Source of the DNA: Lysobacterales bacterium
GTDB taxonomy: Bacteria; Pseudomonadota; Gammaproteobacteria; Xanthomonadales; Rhodanobacteraceae
Assembly (NCBI GenBank): GCA_016721015.1
Contig: JADKJL010000001.1
Span: 930,001 to 994,000 of the forward strand
DNA length: 64,000 nucleotides
Reading direction: 5' to 3'
Positions within the stretch are counted from its first letter, which is position 1, and each line of letters starts with the position of its first letter. A model generated the notes under the pieces. That model was not told where the DNA came from, made no database searches, and worked only from the letters and a program-made list of their open reading frames with translations. The position numbers and the translations under genes were made by a program. This document shows positions 1 through 8,518 of the stretch, one piece after another.

Positions 1-42
1 GTCACAATTGCGCAGATGAATGACAACGTCAAAATCAGACAT
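1..42 (-). CDS. Start of an unidentified gene (partial, runs off window)
   Basis: Reading the minus strand, an ATG at 42 is preceded by a GAGG ribosome-binding sequence about eight bases upstream and opens a frame (MSDFDVVIHLRNCD) that leaves the window. Only 14 codons are visible, too few to name the product. The gene would be divergent from the secreted protein at 192. Confidence 0.45.
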   Translation of the reverse strand, partial: MSDFDVVIHLRNCD

Positions 43-191
43 GATCGAATCCTCGAATAGCGGCATGTCAGCAGTCTACGCCGAGCCGCCAAGCATGGCT
101 CATGCGACACATTGTCTGTCCGCTTCGCTGTCGATTGTGCTGACGCAGCAACCGACGCAGAATGAAGTCTTTTGAAGCGGAGGCCGGAATC

Positions 192-626
192 ATGCGTGCA
201 GTCCTGAACCTCGCCACGGCGATCGCCGCGTTGCTCGGCGTCGCTTCGGCCCAGGCGGCTGGCCCGATCGATTGCGAGCTGCGCTTTTCGATGTCCGGCT
301 GGTCGGCGTTCTACAAGCATTCGACCGGCACCGGCACGGTGACTTGCGACAATGGCCGATCGATGAAGGTCAACATCTCGGCGAAGGGTGGCGGTATCAC
401 CTTCGGCAAGTCGAGGATCGACAATGGCATCGGCAAGTTCACCGAGGTCTACGCCATTTCGGACATCATCGGCGGTTACGCGACTGCCGAAGCGCATGCC
501 GGAGCGAGCAAGTCGGCCAGCGCGCGGGTGGTGACCAAGGGACCCATCTCGCTCGCGCTCTCGGGCAAGGGCAAAGGGTGGGACGTGGGCGTGGCATTCG
601 GCAATTTCATCATCAGCAAACCCTGA
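192..626 (+). CDS. Small secreted protein of unknown function
   Basis: The protein has 144 residues. The ATG at 192 is preferred over the one at 162 because a GGAGG sequence sits about eight bases before it and because a clean signal peptide (hydrophobic stretch ending near ASAQAA) starts there. The mature part is small and glycine/alanine rich, with two cysteines near its N-terminus (C-E-L and T-C-D-N) that could form a disulfide. It resembles small exported DUF-type proteins, but I do not recognise the family. It lies 15 bases before the hemolysin-III-like gene and could be cotranscribed with it. Confidence 0.7.
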   Translation: MRAVLNLATAIAALLGVASAQAAGPIDCELRFSMSGWSAFYKHSTGTGTVTCDNGRSMKVNISAKGGGITFGKSRIDNGIGKFTEVYAISDIIGGYATAEAHAGASKSASARVVTKGPISLALSGKGKGWDVGVAFGNFIISKP

Positions 627-641
627 GCGCGCGCTCCCGCC

Positions 642-1295
642 ATGAGCCAGTCCCAGACCCATCCGCACTATACGAGGGGCGAGGAAATCGCCTCGAGTCT
701 GAGCCACGCGCTCGGCATTGTTCTCGGCATTGCCGGACTCGCCGTGCTGGCCGCGTTTGCCGCCCTGCATGGGGGTGCCTGGCGCATCGTCAGTGTGAGC
801 ATCTATGGGGCGACGCTGATCTTGCTGTTCACGGCATCGACGCTGTATCACGCAGTGCCGAATCCCGGCGCCAAGCCTCTTTTGCGCCTGCTCGACCATT
901 CGGCGATCTTCCTGCTGATTGCCGGCACCTACACGCCGTTCGCGCTGATCAGCCTGCGCGGGCCCTGGGGCTGGAGTCTGTTCGCAATTGTCTGGACGTT
1001 GGCGATCATCGGCATTGCCCTCGAGTTGCGCCATGTGCGCAATCGCGTGGCGGCGGCCCTGCTGTATCTGGGTATGGGCTGGGTTGGCGTGTTCGCGATC
1101 AAGCCGATGATTGCCAACATCGAGCCCGGCGGCCTTTGGCTGCTGCTCGGAGGCGGGCTCTGCTACACCTTGGGCGTGCCGTTCTATCTATGGAAGCGGC
1201 TGCCCTACAACCATGCCTTGTGGCATGTGTTCGTGCTCGCCGGCAGCGTGTTGCAGTTTTTCTCGATCCTGCTTTACGTACTGCCGGACAACTGA
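642..1295 (+). CDS. Hemolysin III / PAQR-family membrane protein
   Basis: This 217-residue protein is almost entirely hydrophobic, with about seven membrane segments. It carries the family signatures: an N-terminal E-x-x-x-SLSHALG segment, S-T-LYH near residue 70, LDHSAIF followed by GTYTPF, and a C-terminal H-x-LWHxFVL. These histidines and the serine/aspartate are the conserved, probably metal-binding residues of the YqfA/HlyIII (PAQR) family. It acts in the inner membrane. Members are linked to membrane energetics rather than proven hemolysis. Its length is normal for the family. Confidence 0.92.
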   Translation: MSQSQTHPHYTRGEEIASSLSHALGIVLGIAGLAVLAAFAALHGGAWRIVSVSIYGATLILLFTASTLYHAVPNPGAKPLLRLLDHSAIFLLIAGTYTPFALISLRGPWGWSLFAIVWTLAIIGIALELRHVRNRVAAALLYLGMGWVGVFAIKPMIANIEPGGLWLLLGGGLCYTLGVPFYLWKRLPYNHALWHVFVLAGSVLQFFSILLYVLPDN

Positions 1296-1332
1296 GTGCG
1301 CAGCGAGTGCAGCGGACTGCAAACCAGCAGCC

Positions 1333-1359
1333 AGGGCAACGCTTGTTCAACGTTGCCCT
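1333..1359. terminator. Bidirectional hairpin between convergent genes
   Basis: AGGGCAACG (1333-1341) pairs perfectly with CGTTGCCCT (1351-1359) around a 9-base loop. It sits between the converging hemolysin-III and DUF456 genes and overlaps the stop codon of the latter. There is no strong T-run, so termination is inferred from position and stem strength. Confidence 0.55.
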
Positions 1360-1843
1360 AAAGCAAGTAGGCGACCGCAAAAACGCCGAGCATTGTGAAA
1401 CACAGCGCGATCCTGGCCAGGGTTCCGAAGATGAAGCCGAGCCAGGCACCGACACCGACGGTGGCCGATCGCTTGAGTGTGCTGCCGGCGATCAGTTCAC
1501 CGGCGACGGCACCGACAAACGGGCCGAGGATCAGTCCGACGAGACCGAGAAATAGGCCGATGACGGTGCCAAGTGCAGCACCAAACAAGGCCCACCCGCT
1601 GGCACCGACGCGCTTGGCCCCGAACACGCTGGCGAGCACGTCGACAATCACGGCCAGCGCGGTCAGCACGCCGAGTATGGTCAGGGTTGGCCAGCCAATG
1701 TGGCTGAAGTCGCCAGCCCAGGCGGCCAGAAACATACCGACATAGACGATCGGCACGCCTGGCAGCGCGGGAAGTACGGTTCCGATCGTGCCAATCACGA
1801 TCAGGATGGCGGCAAGCACATACAGGAGAATCTGGGTGGTCAT
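1358..1843 (-). CDS. DUF456 family membrane protein
   Basis: The protein has 161 residues with about four membrane segments. The N-terminus has the hydrophobic-G-T-x-LPALPGxP pattern typical of DUF456. Glycine-rich helices (GAALGTVIGLFLGLVGLI and the segment near GPFVGAVAGE) follow. It is probably an inner-membrane protein whose function is unknown. It stands alone, convergent to the HlyIII-like gene. The ATG at 1843 gives the standard N-terminus of the family. Confidence 0.88.
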   Translation of the reverse strand: MTTQILLYVLAAILIVIGTIGTVLPALPGVPIVYVGMFLAAWAGDFSHIGWPTLTILGVLTALAVIVDVLASVFGAKRVGASGWALFGAALGTVIGLFLGLVGLILGPFVGAVAGELIAGSTLKRSATVGVGAWLGFIFGTLARIALCFTMLGVFAVAYLL

Positions 1844-1996
1844 GTCTCGGCAGGTCTTGGCGGATCCTGAAGTTTAGCGGGCCTGCGCAGCTCCTGCCGG
1901 AGACGCTTTCAGATCTGACCCTGACGAAGGCGCGGGAATCCGCTCTTTTCCAGGCACGGGCGGGCAAACCATCGTTCGTGCCGAGCTTGAGCGGAC

Positions 1997-2167
1997 GCTA
2001 GCAGCCTGTCGGACTTAACTCGGTCGGGCTGCGAATCCGTCTGAACGGCCCCACAGTTCCTCCGATTTTTCACCCATAGCACCACTATGGGCCTGCAAAT
2101 CGACGAAAATCTGGTCTCGCCCAGCCGAATTCTCGCCTCAACCGGCAAAGTCCGACAGGCTGCTAGC
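1997..2167. mobile_element. 171-bp MITE-like element with perfect 20-bp terminal inverted repeats
   Basis: GCTAGCAGCCTGTCGGACTT at 1997-2016 is repeated as its exact reverse complement at 2148-2167. The interior has no coding potential but contains a second hairpin, CCCATAG (2073-2079) against CTATGGG (2085-2091). Size, perfect ends and lack of a gene fit a miniature inverted-repeat transposable element or a large palindromic intergenic repeat. No clear target-site duplication could be assigned by eye. Confidence 0.7.
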
Positions 2168-2458
2168 CGGGTTGTTTTGCTGGCCTTGTTCTGACTTTCG
2201 CCAAAGATACGGAATCCATTTCTTCAACATGAAGAGTTCGATCCGGTACGGGTGCTCTCAATGTCCGAAGTGGCCTGATCGCTTGGCAAGATCACGGCTG
2301 CCCAGTGGATCGAGGATCGCAGCCATATCGAACTGTTGCGCCAGCCAGGTGTCGATCAGGCGCAGGGCTGGGGGCATCGATCCGCCCTGCGCGCTCGACG
2401 AATTGATCGGCATGACCGTGATCCTGAAGGCGGCCGGCAACGTCAGATTATGGTCGGT
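2168..2458. other. Gene-free stretch downstream of the TonB gene
   Basis: Together with 1844-1996 this forms the flanks of the MITE-like element. I see no gene, strong hairpin or promoter in either flank. An open frame continues in phase after the TonB stop codon, but its residues look like no TonB domain, so it is not annotated. Confidence 0.5.
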
Positions 2459-3115
2459 TCAACCCTGGTTGACATCGAACTTGACCGGAACCAGCCCGCG
2501 CGCCACAACATTGACGCCATTGATTTGCACGGGTCGAAAGCGCCAGCGCAGCACGGCTTCACGGGCGGCGCGATCCAGCAACCGGTAGCCGCTGCTGCGC
2601 GCGACCTCAATGTCGATCGGCTGACCATCGCGACCGACCAATACCCGCAACAGCACCGTGCCCTGCTCGCCGCGACGCCTCGATTCCATCGGGTAGCGCG
2701 GCTCAATGATGCTCTCGTAGGCCAGGCTGGCATTCGAGGCGACCGTGGGGGTGGCGGCGATGATGTCGGTCGCGCTGGCCGTCTCGGCAACTTCCGTGAT
2801 CGGCGTCGCCACCGGTACGGCCATGACGCTGTCTGCGCTCACGATCGGTCGCTGTGCAGGTACCGGTTGTTCATGGCGACGGACGATGGTCTGTGGTTGG
2901 GGCTCGGGCGGAACTTCGCTGACCGGCAACTCGGGAATGGCATCGCGGATATCAATCGTGATGACAGGCGGCGCAGGCTTCCAGACCGGAATCGCGACGG
3001 GCAGCGCGAGCAGCACGAGGGCGGCGACATGCAACCCGAAGCTGCCGCTGAGGCCGCTGATGCGCAGCCAGTTCCAGTCTGGCTTGAGCTTCCGTTGCAA
3101 GGCATGTGTGGCCAT
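2459..3115 (-). CDS. TonB-family energy transducer
   Basis: The protein has 218 residues. A single N-terminal membrane anchor (LHVAALVLLALPVAIPV, about residues 28-45) is followed by a proline-rich linker (PPEPQP, PVPAQRP) that would span the periplasm. A C-terminal TonB_C domain (about 135-218) has the expected PRYPMESRRRGEQGTVLLRV opening, the G-x-SGYxxLDxAA segment and W-R-F-x-P. Such proteins pass proton-motive force from ExbB/ExbD to outer-membrane receptors. ExbBD and a receptor are not in this window, so the partner is unknown. It is the last gene of a minus-strand run starting with the M14 peptidase. Confidence 0.9.
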   Translation of the reverse strand: MATHALQRKLKPDWNWLRISGLSGSFGLHVAALVLLALPVAIPVWKPAPPVITIDIRDAIPELPVSEVPPEPQPQTIVRRHEQPVPAQRPIVSADSVMAVPVATPITEVAETASATDIIAATPTVASNASLAYESIIEPRYPMESRRRGEQGTVLLRVLVGRDGQPIDIEVARSSGYRLLDRAAREAVLRWRFRPVQINGVNVVARGLVPVKFDVNQG

Positions 3116-3195
3116 GATCTTCCCCTTTGTCGTTGGTCGGCAAAGAGCTGCAACGGGGCAGCAATGGATCCGGGGTTTGCTCCTGTCCGCCGAGG

Positions 3196-3462
3196 TCAGT
3201 CGGATCTGTCGGAATCAAGCAGAAACGCGATCTTGTGCGAGCGCGGCAGTCGTTTGATGGCGAATTCGGCGCGTGATGCGCTGGCCCGATTCGGGTATTG
3301 GCGCGAGCCGATCAGGCGCAGCGGATGGTTGGCACGGGTGTAGCGCGCTCCGCGCCCTTCGACGTGCGCGGTGTAGCGTGCTTCGAGATCATTGGTGATG
3401 CCCGCGTAATACGAACCGTTGCGGCACTCGATCAGGTACAGGCACCAGCATTTGTCCACCAT
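3196..3462 (-). CDS. GIY-YIG domain protein (UPF0213/YhbQ-like)
   Basis: The 88-residue protein starts at the ATG at 3462 (MVDKCWCLYL). An upstream in-frame start would overlap the permease gene deeply and adds low-complexity arginine-rich sequence. It has the compact GIY-YIG fold signature: C-x-YLIEC, then YYAGITNDLEARYTAHVEG, GARYTRANHPLRL, and A-E-F-x-I-K-R-L near the end. The catalytic arginine (in LEAR) and glutamate (in RAEF) are present. Single-domain members of this size are putative nucleases of unknown substrate. It lies 17 bases after the ABC permease. Confidence 0.87.
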   Translation of the reverse strand: MVDKCWCLYLIECRNGSYYAGITNDLEARYTAHVEGRGARYTRANHPLRLIGSRQYPNRASASRAEFAIKRLPRSHKIAFLLDSDRSD

Positions 3463-3479
3463 CGGTTTGCCTGCCACGG

Positions 3480-4577
3480 TCAATCCAGACTCTTGTGGAA
3501 GCGGCGCACGGCGATGGCAAGGATGATGACAACGAAGGCCGCCAGCGACAACAGCTCGATCCACAGTTCGCCGAGACCGGCGCCGCGCAGCATGATGCCG
3601 CGGATCAGGCGCAGGAAATGGGTCAGCGGGAAAATCTCGGCGATCCACTGCGCGACACGCGGCATGCCGTCGTATGGAAACATGAAACCCGACAGCAGAA
3701 TTTGCGGAAGGAACAGGAAGAACGCCATCTGCATGGCCTGGAACTGGGTTCTGGCCAGGGTCGAGATGAAGACACCGAGTGCAAGGGTTGCCGCGATGTA
3801 GGTCAGTGCGGCGAGATAGACATCGAGCAGCGATCCGCGCACTGGAACCTTGAACACAAGCAAGCCGAGGATCAGGATCAGGCTGACCTGGAGCAGGCCG
3901 ATGCCGACGTAGGGCAGCACCTTGCCGATGGTCAGTTCGGTCGGCGAGAGCGGCGTTGCGATCAGCATTTCCATGTTGCCGCGCTCGCGCTCGCGGACGA
4001 TCGCCATGCCGGTGAAGATCGTCATCGTCATGGTCAGGATCACGCCGATCAAACCCGGCACGGTATTGATCTGGGCGCGGCGTTCCGGATTGTAGAAATT
4101 CACGATTTCGACCGGGCGCACCATCTCGACGCCTGGCCGATACTGCAGTGAGGACAGCGGGAAGCTCGCGAGCTGGCGCGCTGCCGCCTGCACGGACTGG
4201 TCAGAGCCATTGACCATCACCTGCCAGGCGGCCTGGTTCCCGCGCTCGAGGCGAGCCTCGAAATCGCCTGGTATGACGACAGCCGCTTCAATTTCGCCAC
4301 TGCGCAGCAGGCTGTCGATTTGCTGCACCGCGGAGACGTGATGACGGAAATCGAGCACCTGCGAGGAGGCCAGTTCGGCGATCAGTTCACGCGAGCGCCA
4401 GCTGTTCGATTGATCGAGCACGGCGGCCGGCAGGTGGCGGATGTCCAGATTGATCGCGAAGCCGAACAGCAGCAGTTGCAAGGTCGGGATGCCGATGATC
4501 ATGCCGAAGGTCAGCCGGTCGCGCGAAAGCTGGCGCAGCTCCTTGCGGATGACGGCGAACAGGCGGCCGAAATTCAC
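3480..4577 (-). CDS. ABC-2 type exporter permease (YhhJ/YbhR-like)
   Basis: The protein has 365 residues. One N-terminal membrane helix (about 24-42, IIGIPTLQLLLFGFAI) is followed by a roughly 130-residue periplasmic domain. Five to six C-terminal helices then run from residue 175, including the conserved R-E-R-E-R-G-x-M-E-x-L segment (RERGNMEMLIATPLSPTEL) and a final QILLSGFMFP. This is the ABC2_membrane_3 architecture. Its start codon overlaps the stop of the ATPase gene (ATGA, 4574-4577), indicating translational coupling. With the ATPase and HlyD-like lipoprotein it forms a tripartite exporter. The substrate cannot be told from sequence. Confidence 0.92.
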   Translation of the reverse strand: MNFGRLFAVIRKELRQLSRDRLTFGMIIGIPTLQLLLFGFAINLDIRHLPAAVLDQSNSWRSRELIAELASSQVLDFRHHVSAVQQIDSLLRSGEIEAAVVIPGDFEARLERGNQAAWQVMVNGSDQSVQAAARQLASFPLSSLQYRPGVEMVRPVEIVNFYNPERRAQINTVPGLIGVILTMTMTIFTGMAIVRERERGNMEMLIATPLSPTELTIGKVLPYVGIGLLQVSLILILGLLVFKVPVRGSLLDVYLAALTYIAATLALGVFISTLARTQFQAMQMAFFLFLPQILLSGFMFPYDGMPRVAQWIAEIFPLTHFLRLIRGIMLRGAGLGELWIELLSLAAFVVIILAIAVRRFHKSLD

Positions 4578-5545
4578 TTCTCGTCCTGCTTGCGGCCGCG
4601 GGTGACGGCGACAAAGACATCCTCGAGATTCGCTTCGGTCGGCTCGATCGCGGCGTCGATGCCGACCTTCTTCATCGCATCACGCAACCAGTCGACGCCA
4701 TCCTCCTTGCGATCAGTGAGCACGCGCAGACTGGCGCCGATCTGGGCCACACCCAGCACGTGTGGTTCGTTCGCCAGTGCTTGCTGCAGGCGCCGTGGCT
4801 TGTCGCTGTCGACGCGCAAGGTCATGCCGGGCAGGCCGACCATCAGTTCGGTCGGAGTGCCATCGGCAACCAGGCGGCCTCGATCGAGAATGGCCAGCCG
4901 ATGGCAGCGCTCGGCCTCGTCCATGTAGTGCGTCGAGACGAGCAGGGTGGTGCCGGCATCGGCGAGCTTGAACAGGGCCTCCCAGAAATCGCGTCGCGAT
5001 TGCGGATCGACCGCGCTGGTCGGTTCGTCGAGCAGGAGCAGTTCCGGTTTGTGCATCACCGCCGCGGCGAGGGCGAGGCGCTGGCGCTGTCCGCCCGAGA
5101 GGGTGCCGGCCAGTTGCTTGCGCAGTTCGCCGAGGTGGTACTCCTCAAACAGTTCACCGAGGCGCGTCTTCATCACTGGCCGTGACAGCCCGTACACGGC
5201 GGCCAGGAATTCAAGATTCTCGGCGACGCTCAGGTCTTCGTAGAGGGAGAATCTCTGCGTCATGTAGCCGATGCGGCGCTTGACCGCCTCGGCTTCGGCC
5301 GGTAGTTGATGGCCAAGTACGGACACCGACCCCTCGCTGGCCGTGAGCAGGCCGCAAAGCATGCGGATCGTCGTCGACTTGCCACAGCCGTTCGGGCCGA
5401 GAAAGCCGTAGACCTCGGCACGACGCACGCGCAGGTCGAGATGATCGACCGCGACGACATCGCCAAAGCGTTTGGTCAGGCCCTTGGCGAGAATGACCGC
5501 GTCCGCTGGATCGCCTTGTGCCGATGTCGGGTTGCCGGCGCTCAT
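4574..5545 (-). CDS. ABC exporter ATPase
   Basis: The protein has 323 residues. Walker A GPNGCGKST is at 50-58, the Q-loop near 97, the signature LSGGQ at 149-153 and Walker B LLLLDEP at 169-175, followed by the H-loop in LVSTHYMDEAERC. After the nucleotide-binding domain comes a C-terminal extension of about 90 residues (DUF4162-like) typical of DrrA/YbhF-type drug or lipid exporters. It lies 3 bases downstream of the adaptor lipoprotein gene and overlaps the permease gene, so all three are one transcription unit. Confidence 0.94.
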   Translation of the reverse strand: MSAGNPTSAQGDPADAVILAKGLTKRFGDVVAVDHLDLRVRRAEVYGFLGPNGCGKSTTIRMLCGLLTASEGSVSVLGHQLPAEAEAVKRRIGYMTQRFSLYEDLSVAENLEFLAAVYGLSRPVMKTRLGELFEEYHLGELRKQLAGTLSGGQRQRLALAAAVMHKPELLLLDEPTSAVDPQSRRDFWEALFKLADAGTTLLVSTHYMDEAERCHRLAILDRGRLVADGTPTELMVGLPGMTLRVDSDKPRRLQQALANEPHVLGVAQIGASLRVLTDRKEDGVDWLRDAMKKVGIDAAIEPTEANLEDVFVAVTRGRKQDEK

Positions 5546-5548
5546 GCT

Positions 5549-6520
5549 TCAGCGTGCGACGGTCGATTCGCTGCCATTGCATTGCGCCTGTGCCGGAATA
5601 CCGGCAGCCAGCGCGTCAGTGCTTGGCGTCTCGAGGACGAGTTCGGCACGATAGGCGAGTCGGCTGGCGTCGTCGCCGGTCAAGGCAAAATAGGGCGTGA
5701 AGGCAGGGTCGGAACGGATGCTGCGCACGCGTGCGCGAAACGGCGCTTCGGTTCCGCTCACGCTGACCGTGCATGCACTGCCCTGGCGGATGTGTGGTCG
5801 CTGGCTGGCCGGAACATAGACGCGAGCATAGATCGGTCCGGCCAGCAGGCTGACGAGGACGGCACCGGACGCCGGCTGGTCACCGAGTTTGAAGGGCAGG
5901 GCGTCGATGCGGCCATCACGCGGCGCGACGACATCGTAGCGGGCACGATCGAGTTCAAGCTGGTCGAGTGCGGCCTGCGCACTTGAAAGCATGGCTTCGG
6001 CCTGCTCGATATCCTCGATCCGCGTTCCGGCGAGTTGTTCGGCAAGTCGCGCGCGGGCCGCATCGCGTTGCGCCGCGGTGTTGCGCAACGTGTTTTCGGC
6101 CCGATCGAGGTCGGCCTGGGCGATCAGGCCACGCTTGCGGATTTCGGCGAGTCGATCGCGCTCGCGCTGCGCATTGGCGGTGCTTGAAAGCTCACCGGCA
6201 AGATCGGCGCGGGCGACGTCAATGGTTTCGATGCGGCTGCCGTTGCGCAACTCGGCGAGCGCCGATTGGGCGTGGCGGACTTCCGCGCGGCCCTGCTCGA
6301 TGCGGGCGTCGCTGCGGCGTGGATCGAGCGAGAGGATCGGATCTCCGGCATGCACCTCATCACCTTCGGCGACGTCGATGCGCGTGATGCGCTCGGAGGC
6401 CTGCGCGGTCACCGCGACGCGCTCACGTTCGAGAGTGCCGAGCAACAGCGACTGGTCGGAGGATTTGCATCCTCCCAGCGCGGTCGCGAGCGTGGCGCCA
6501 AGCACGATCAGACGATGCAT
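5549..6520 (-). CDS. HlyD-family periplasmic adaptor, lipoprotein
   Basis: The 323-residue protein starts at the ATG at 6520, which yields a short signal sequence ending in the lipobox L-G-G-C followed by KSSD, so the mature protein should be lipid-anchored. A biotinyl-lipoyl-like half (VTAQASERITRIDVAEGDEVHAGD) is followed by a long coiled-coil hairpin (about 60-180) rich in A, R and E. The second lipoyl half (VVAPRDGRIDALPFKLGDQ) and a beta-barrel follow. It is the membrane-fusion subunit for the ABC exporter encoded directly downstream (YhiI/YbhG type). Confidence 0.9.
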   Translation of the reverse strand: MHRLIVLGATLATALGGCKSSDQSLLLGTLERERVAVTAQASERITRIDVAEGDEVHAGDPILSLDPRRSDARIEQGRAEVRHAQSALAELRNGSRIETIDVARADLAGELSSTANAQRERDRLAEIRKRGLIAQADLDRAENTLRNTAAQRDAARARLAEQLAGTRIEDIEQAEAMLSSAQAALDQLELDRARYDVVAPRDGRIDALPFKLGDQPASGAVLVSLLAGPIYARVYVPASQRPHIRQGSACTVSVSGTEAPFRARVRSIRSDPAFTPYFALTGDDASRLAYRAELVLETPSTDALAAGIPAQAQCNGSESTVAR

Positions 6521-6627
6521 TCGGGAATCTCCAGGCCATATTCCAGCAAGGCTCAAGCGTTGTTCGCCATCCTCCAGGCCCGTGGCCGAGCAAGCCACGG
6601 CGGCTTCGGTCGGTGGCGTCAGCGGCG

Positions 6628-8394
6628 TCAGAATGCGGTCGCGCTGCGCAACACCGGGTAGAGATTGTAGCGGTCATCCCATGAGCCATGGCGTTGGGCA
6701 AAGAACGCGAGTCGCGCGAACGGATCCTTGGCAAATGCCGGGTCGCTGGCCAGACGCGCGTTGAATTCCGCGGCAACCGCTGGATCGTCCTTGATCATCT
6801 GTCGCGCGATCTCTTCGGCGACATAGGATTCCATGTATTCCTTTGTTTCAAATGCATTGTTGAACTCGCCCCAGGCAGCCAGCGAGTCGGGAGCCTGCGG
6901 TTCAAGCAGAGCGACGACGAGTCGGGCTTTCGGCTGATCGATCGGCACGAACAGCGAGCCAGCGGTGATGTCGCGGGTTTCTGGTTTCCATGATCCTTCG
7001 ACATTCAAGGTTTGATGGCCCTCGAACGATTGCGCGCCGAAGCTTGCCTTGCTCGCCCGAAACGACTCGAGTGCCGCCTTTGGCGTGGCTTGTTCGAGCA
7101 CATGGAATGCGATGTCATGCTGGCTGAGTTTGCTGCCGACCCAGTCGGCATGCTCGGCCGGAACCACGTAGCCGCCACGAGGGGCGCTGATCAGCCGATC
7201 CGGCTGCACGTCGTCGCGCAGCGGAATCTTCCAGATCATCGGTTTCGACTCGTCATAGCGGGTCATCAGGGTGCCCGAGATTTCCGATGGCGTACGCATG
7301 TAGGCATAGCCGTGAAAGTCGATCAGGTGGCTCTTTTCGCTGGCCTTGTAGTTGAGTGGCACATCGCTGCCGCCGAGTTGGGCAGCGCGTCGATCGGCTG
7401 CGGCGGCAAGCTGCTGCCATTCGCCACCACGCTCGGCGGTCAGTTCGAGCAGGTCGATGATCGTGTTGCGTGTGGCACGTACGCGTGTCGCGTAATTCTT
7501 CCACGAATGGGTTTCGACGAGAATGCCGAAGCGGTTGCGCAAGGGCATGTAGCCATGCGAAAAGCGCGGCGGCGGCACGCCGTCCGCGAAGCCCGAGGCT
7601 GGATCGTCGTCGGTGACGAAGGACGGATAGAAGGCCAGCGGCATCGACCCCTGTCTGGCCAGCATCGCGACCACCGAGGTACGCAAAGCGAGGCCGGCTT
7701 CGCGCAGCTCGACATCGCCGGAATACAACGGCTCGATATTGATCGAAATGTCGTGTTCGAACTTGGCCCCATCAGTGACGTGCAGGTCGACCAGGGCGAT
7801 CGGATCCCAGGCATTCATCAGCGACAGCATGGCCTTCATTTCGGGCGCGTCGGCCTTGACGTAGTCGCGGTTGAGGTTGAAGTTCTGCGCAGTCGTGCGC
7901 CAGCCCATTTCCTCGGGGCCGCGCTGGTTCGGCCGATTCCACGCCTTGAAGCGTTCATGGCCGTCGATGTTGAAGACCGGCACGAAGATCCACACGAGCT
8001 TGTCCAGTGCACCTTTCGCAACATGGCCATCGAGCACCTCGCGCAAGACTAGAAATCCGGCATCCTTGCCGTCGATCTCGCCGGCATGGATACCGCCCTG
8101 CATGAGGATCACCGGTAGCTTTCGTGCATGCGCCTCATCGGCACCGAGGGCGCCGCTGCGCGAAACGACCAGCGCCTGCATCGGCCGGCCTTGCGGGGAC
8201 TTGCCGAACTCGATGCAGCGCACCGCATCGGGATATTTCCTCGCAAAAGCGGCGCACAGGTGGATCGCTTCGTCATAGTGACCGGTGCGCTTGAATGCGG
8301 ATTGCTCGGCCACGGTGGCAAGCGGGTTTGCTGCGGCGACGGCACCGGGGGCAACCAGCAGGGTGACCAGAAAGGCTAGGATTGGACGCATCAT
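6628..8394 (-). CDS. Secreted M14-family zinc carboxypeptidase
   Basis: The protein has 588 residues. Start at 8394 (MMRPIL; 8391 is equally possible) gives a signal peptide ending near AVAAA. The zinc site is visible: H103-x-x-E106 in GGIHAGE and H205 in LVDLHVTDG. E294 in LVETHSW is the probable catalytic glutamate, and N-x-NRDY supplies the substrate-binding asparagine/arginine. The C-terminal half is not part of the core peptidase and contains no motif I recognise. It should cleave C-terminal or gamma-linked residues in the periplasm or outside. It lies about 107 bases upstream of the exporter genes on the same strand. Confidence 0.9.
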   Translation of the reverse strand: MMRPILAFLVTLLVAPGAVAAANPLATVAEQSAFKRTGHYDEAIHLCAAFARKYPDAVRCIEFGKSPQGRPMQALVVSRSGALGADEAHARKLPVILMQGGIHAGEIDGKDAGFLVLREVLDGHVAKGALDKLVWIFVPVFNIDGHERFKAWNRPNQRGPEEMGWRTTAQNFNLNRDYVKADAPEMKAMLSLMNAWDPIALVDLHVTDGAKFEHDISINIEPLYSGDVELREAGLALRTSVVAMLARQGSMPLAFYPSFVTDDDPASGFADGVPPPRFSHGYMPLRNRFGILVETHSWKNYATRVRATRNTIIDLLELTAERGGEWQQLAAAADRRAAQLGGSDVPLNYKASEKSHLIDFHGYAYMRTPSEISGTLMTRYDESKPMIWKIPLRDDVQPDRLISAPRGGYVVPAEHADWVGSKLSQHDIAFHVLEQATPKAALESFRASKASFGAQSFEGHQTLNVEGSWKPETRDITAGSLFVPIDQPKARLVVALLEPQAPDSLAAWGEFNNAFETKEYMESYVAEEIARQMIKDDPAVAAEFNARLASDPAFAKDPFARLAFFAQRHGSWDDRYNLYPVLRSATAF

Positions 8395-8518
8395 CAATGG
8401 GCTGCCGTTGGAGAATCCCGCCGATGGTAGCGCAGGGCGAGCTTGGCAAGGTCGCGGCGCCCGGTTCGTGCCATCATTTTGCCCTCCGCGGTGGCGCATC
8501 GTCCCGAGCACGATCGAA

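Noticed and set aside
2258..2440. Open frame in phase with, and directly after, the TonB stop codon
   Set aside because: TonB_C is complete before the TGA, the extension has no recognisable domain, and a 60-codon open stretch is expected by chance at this GC content.
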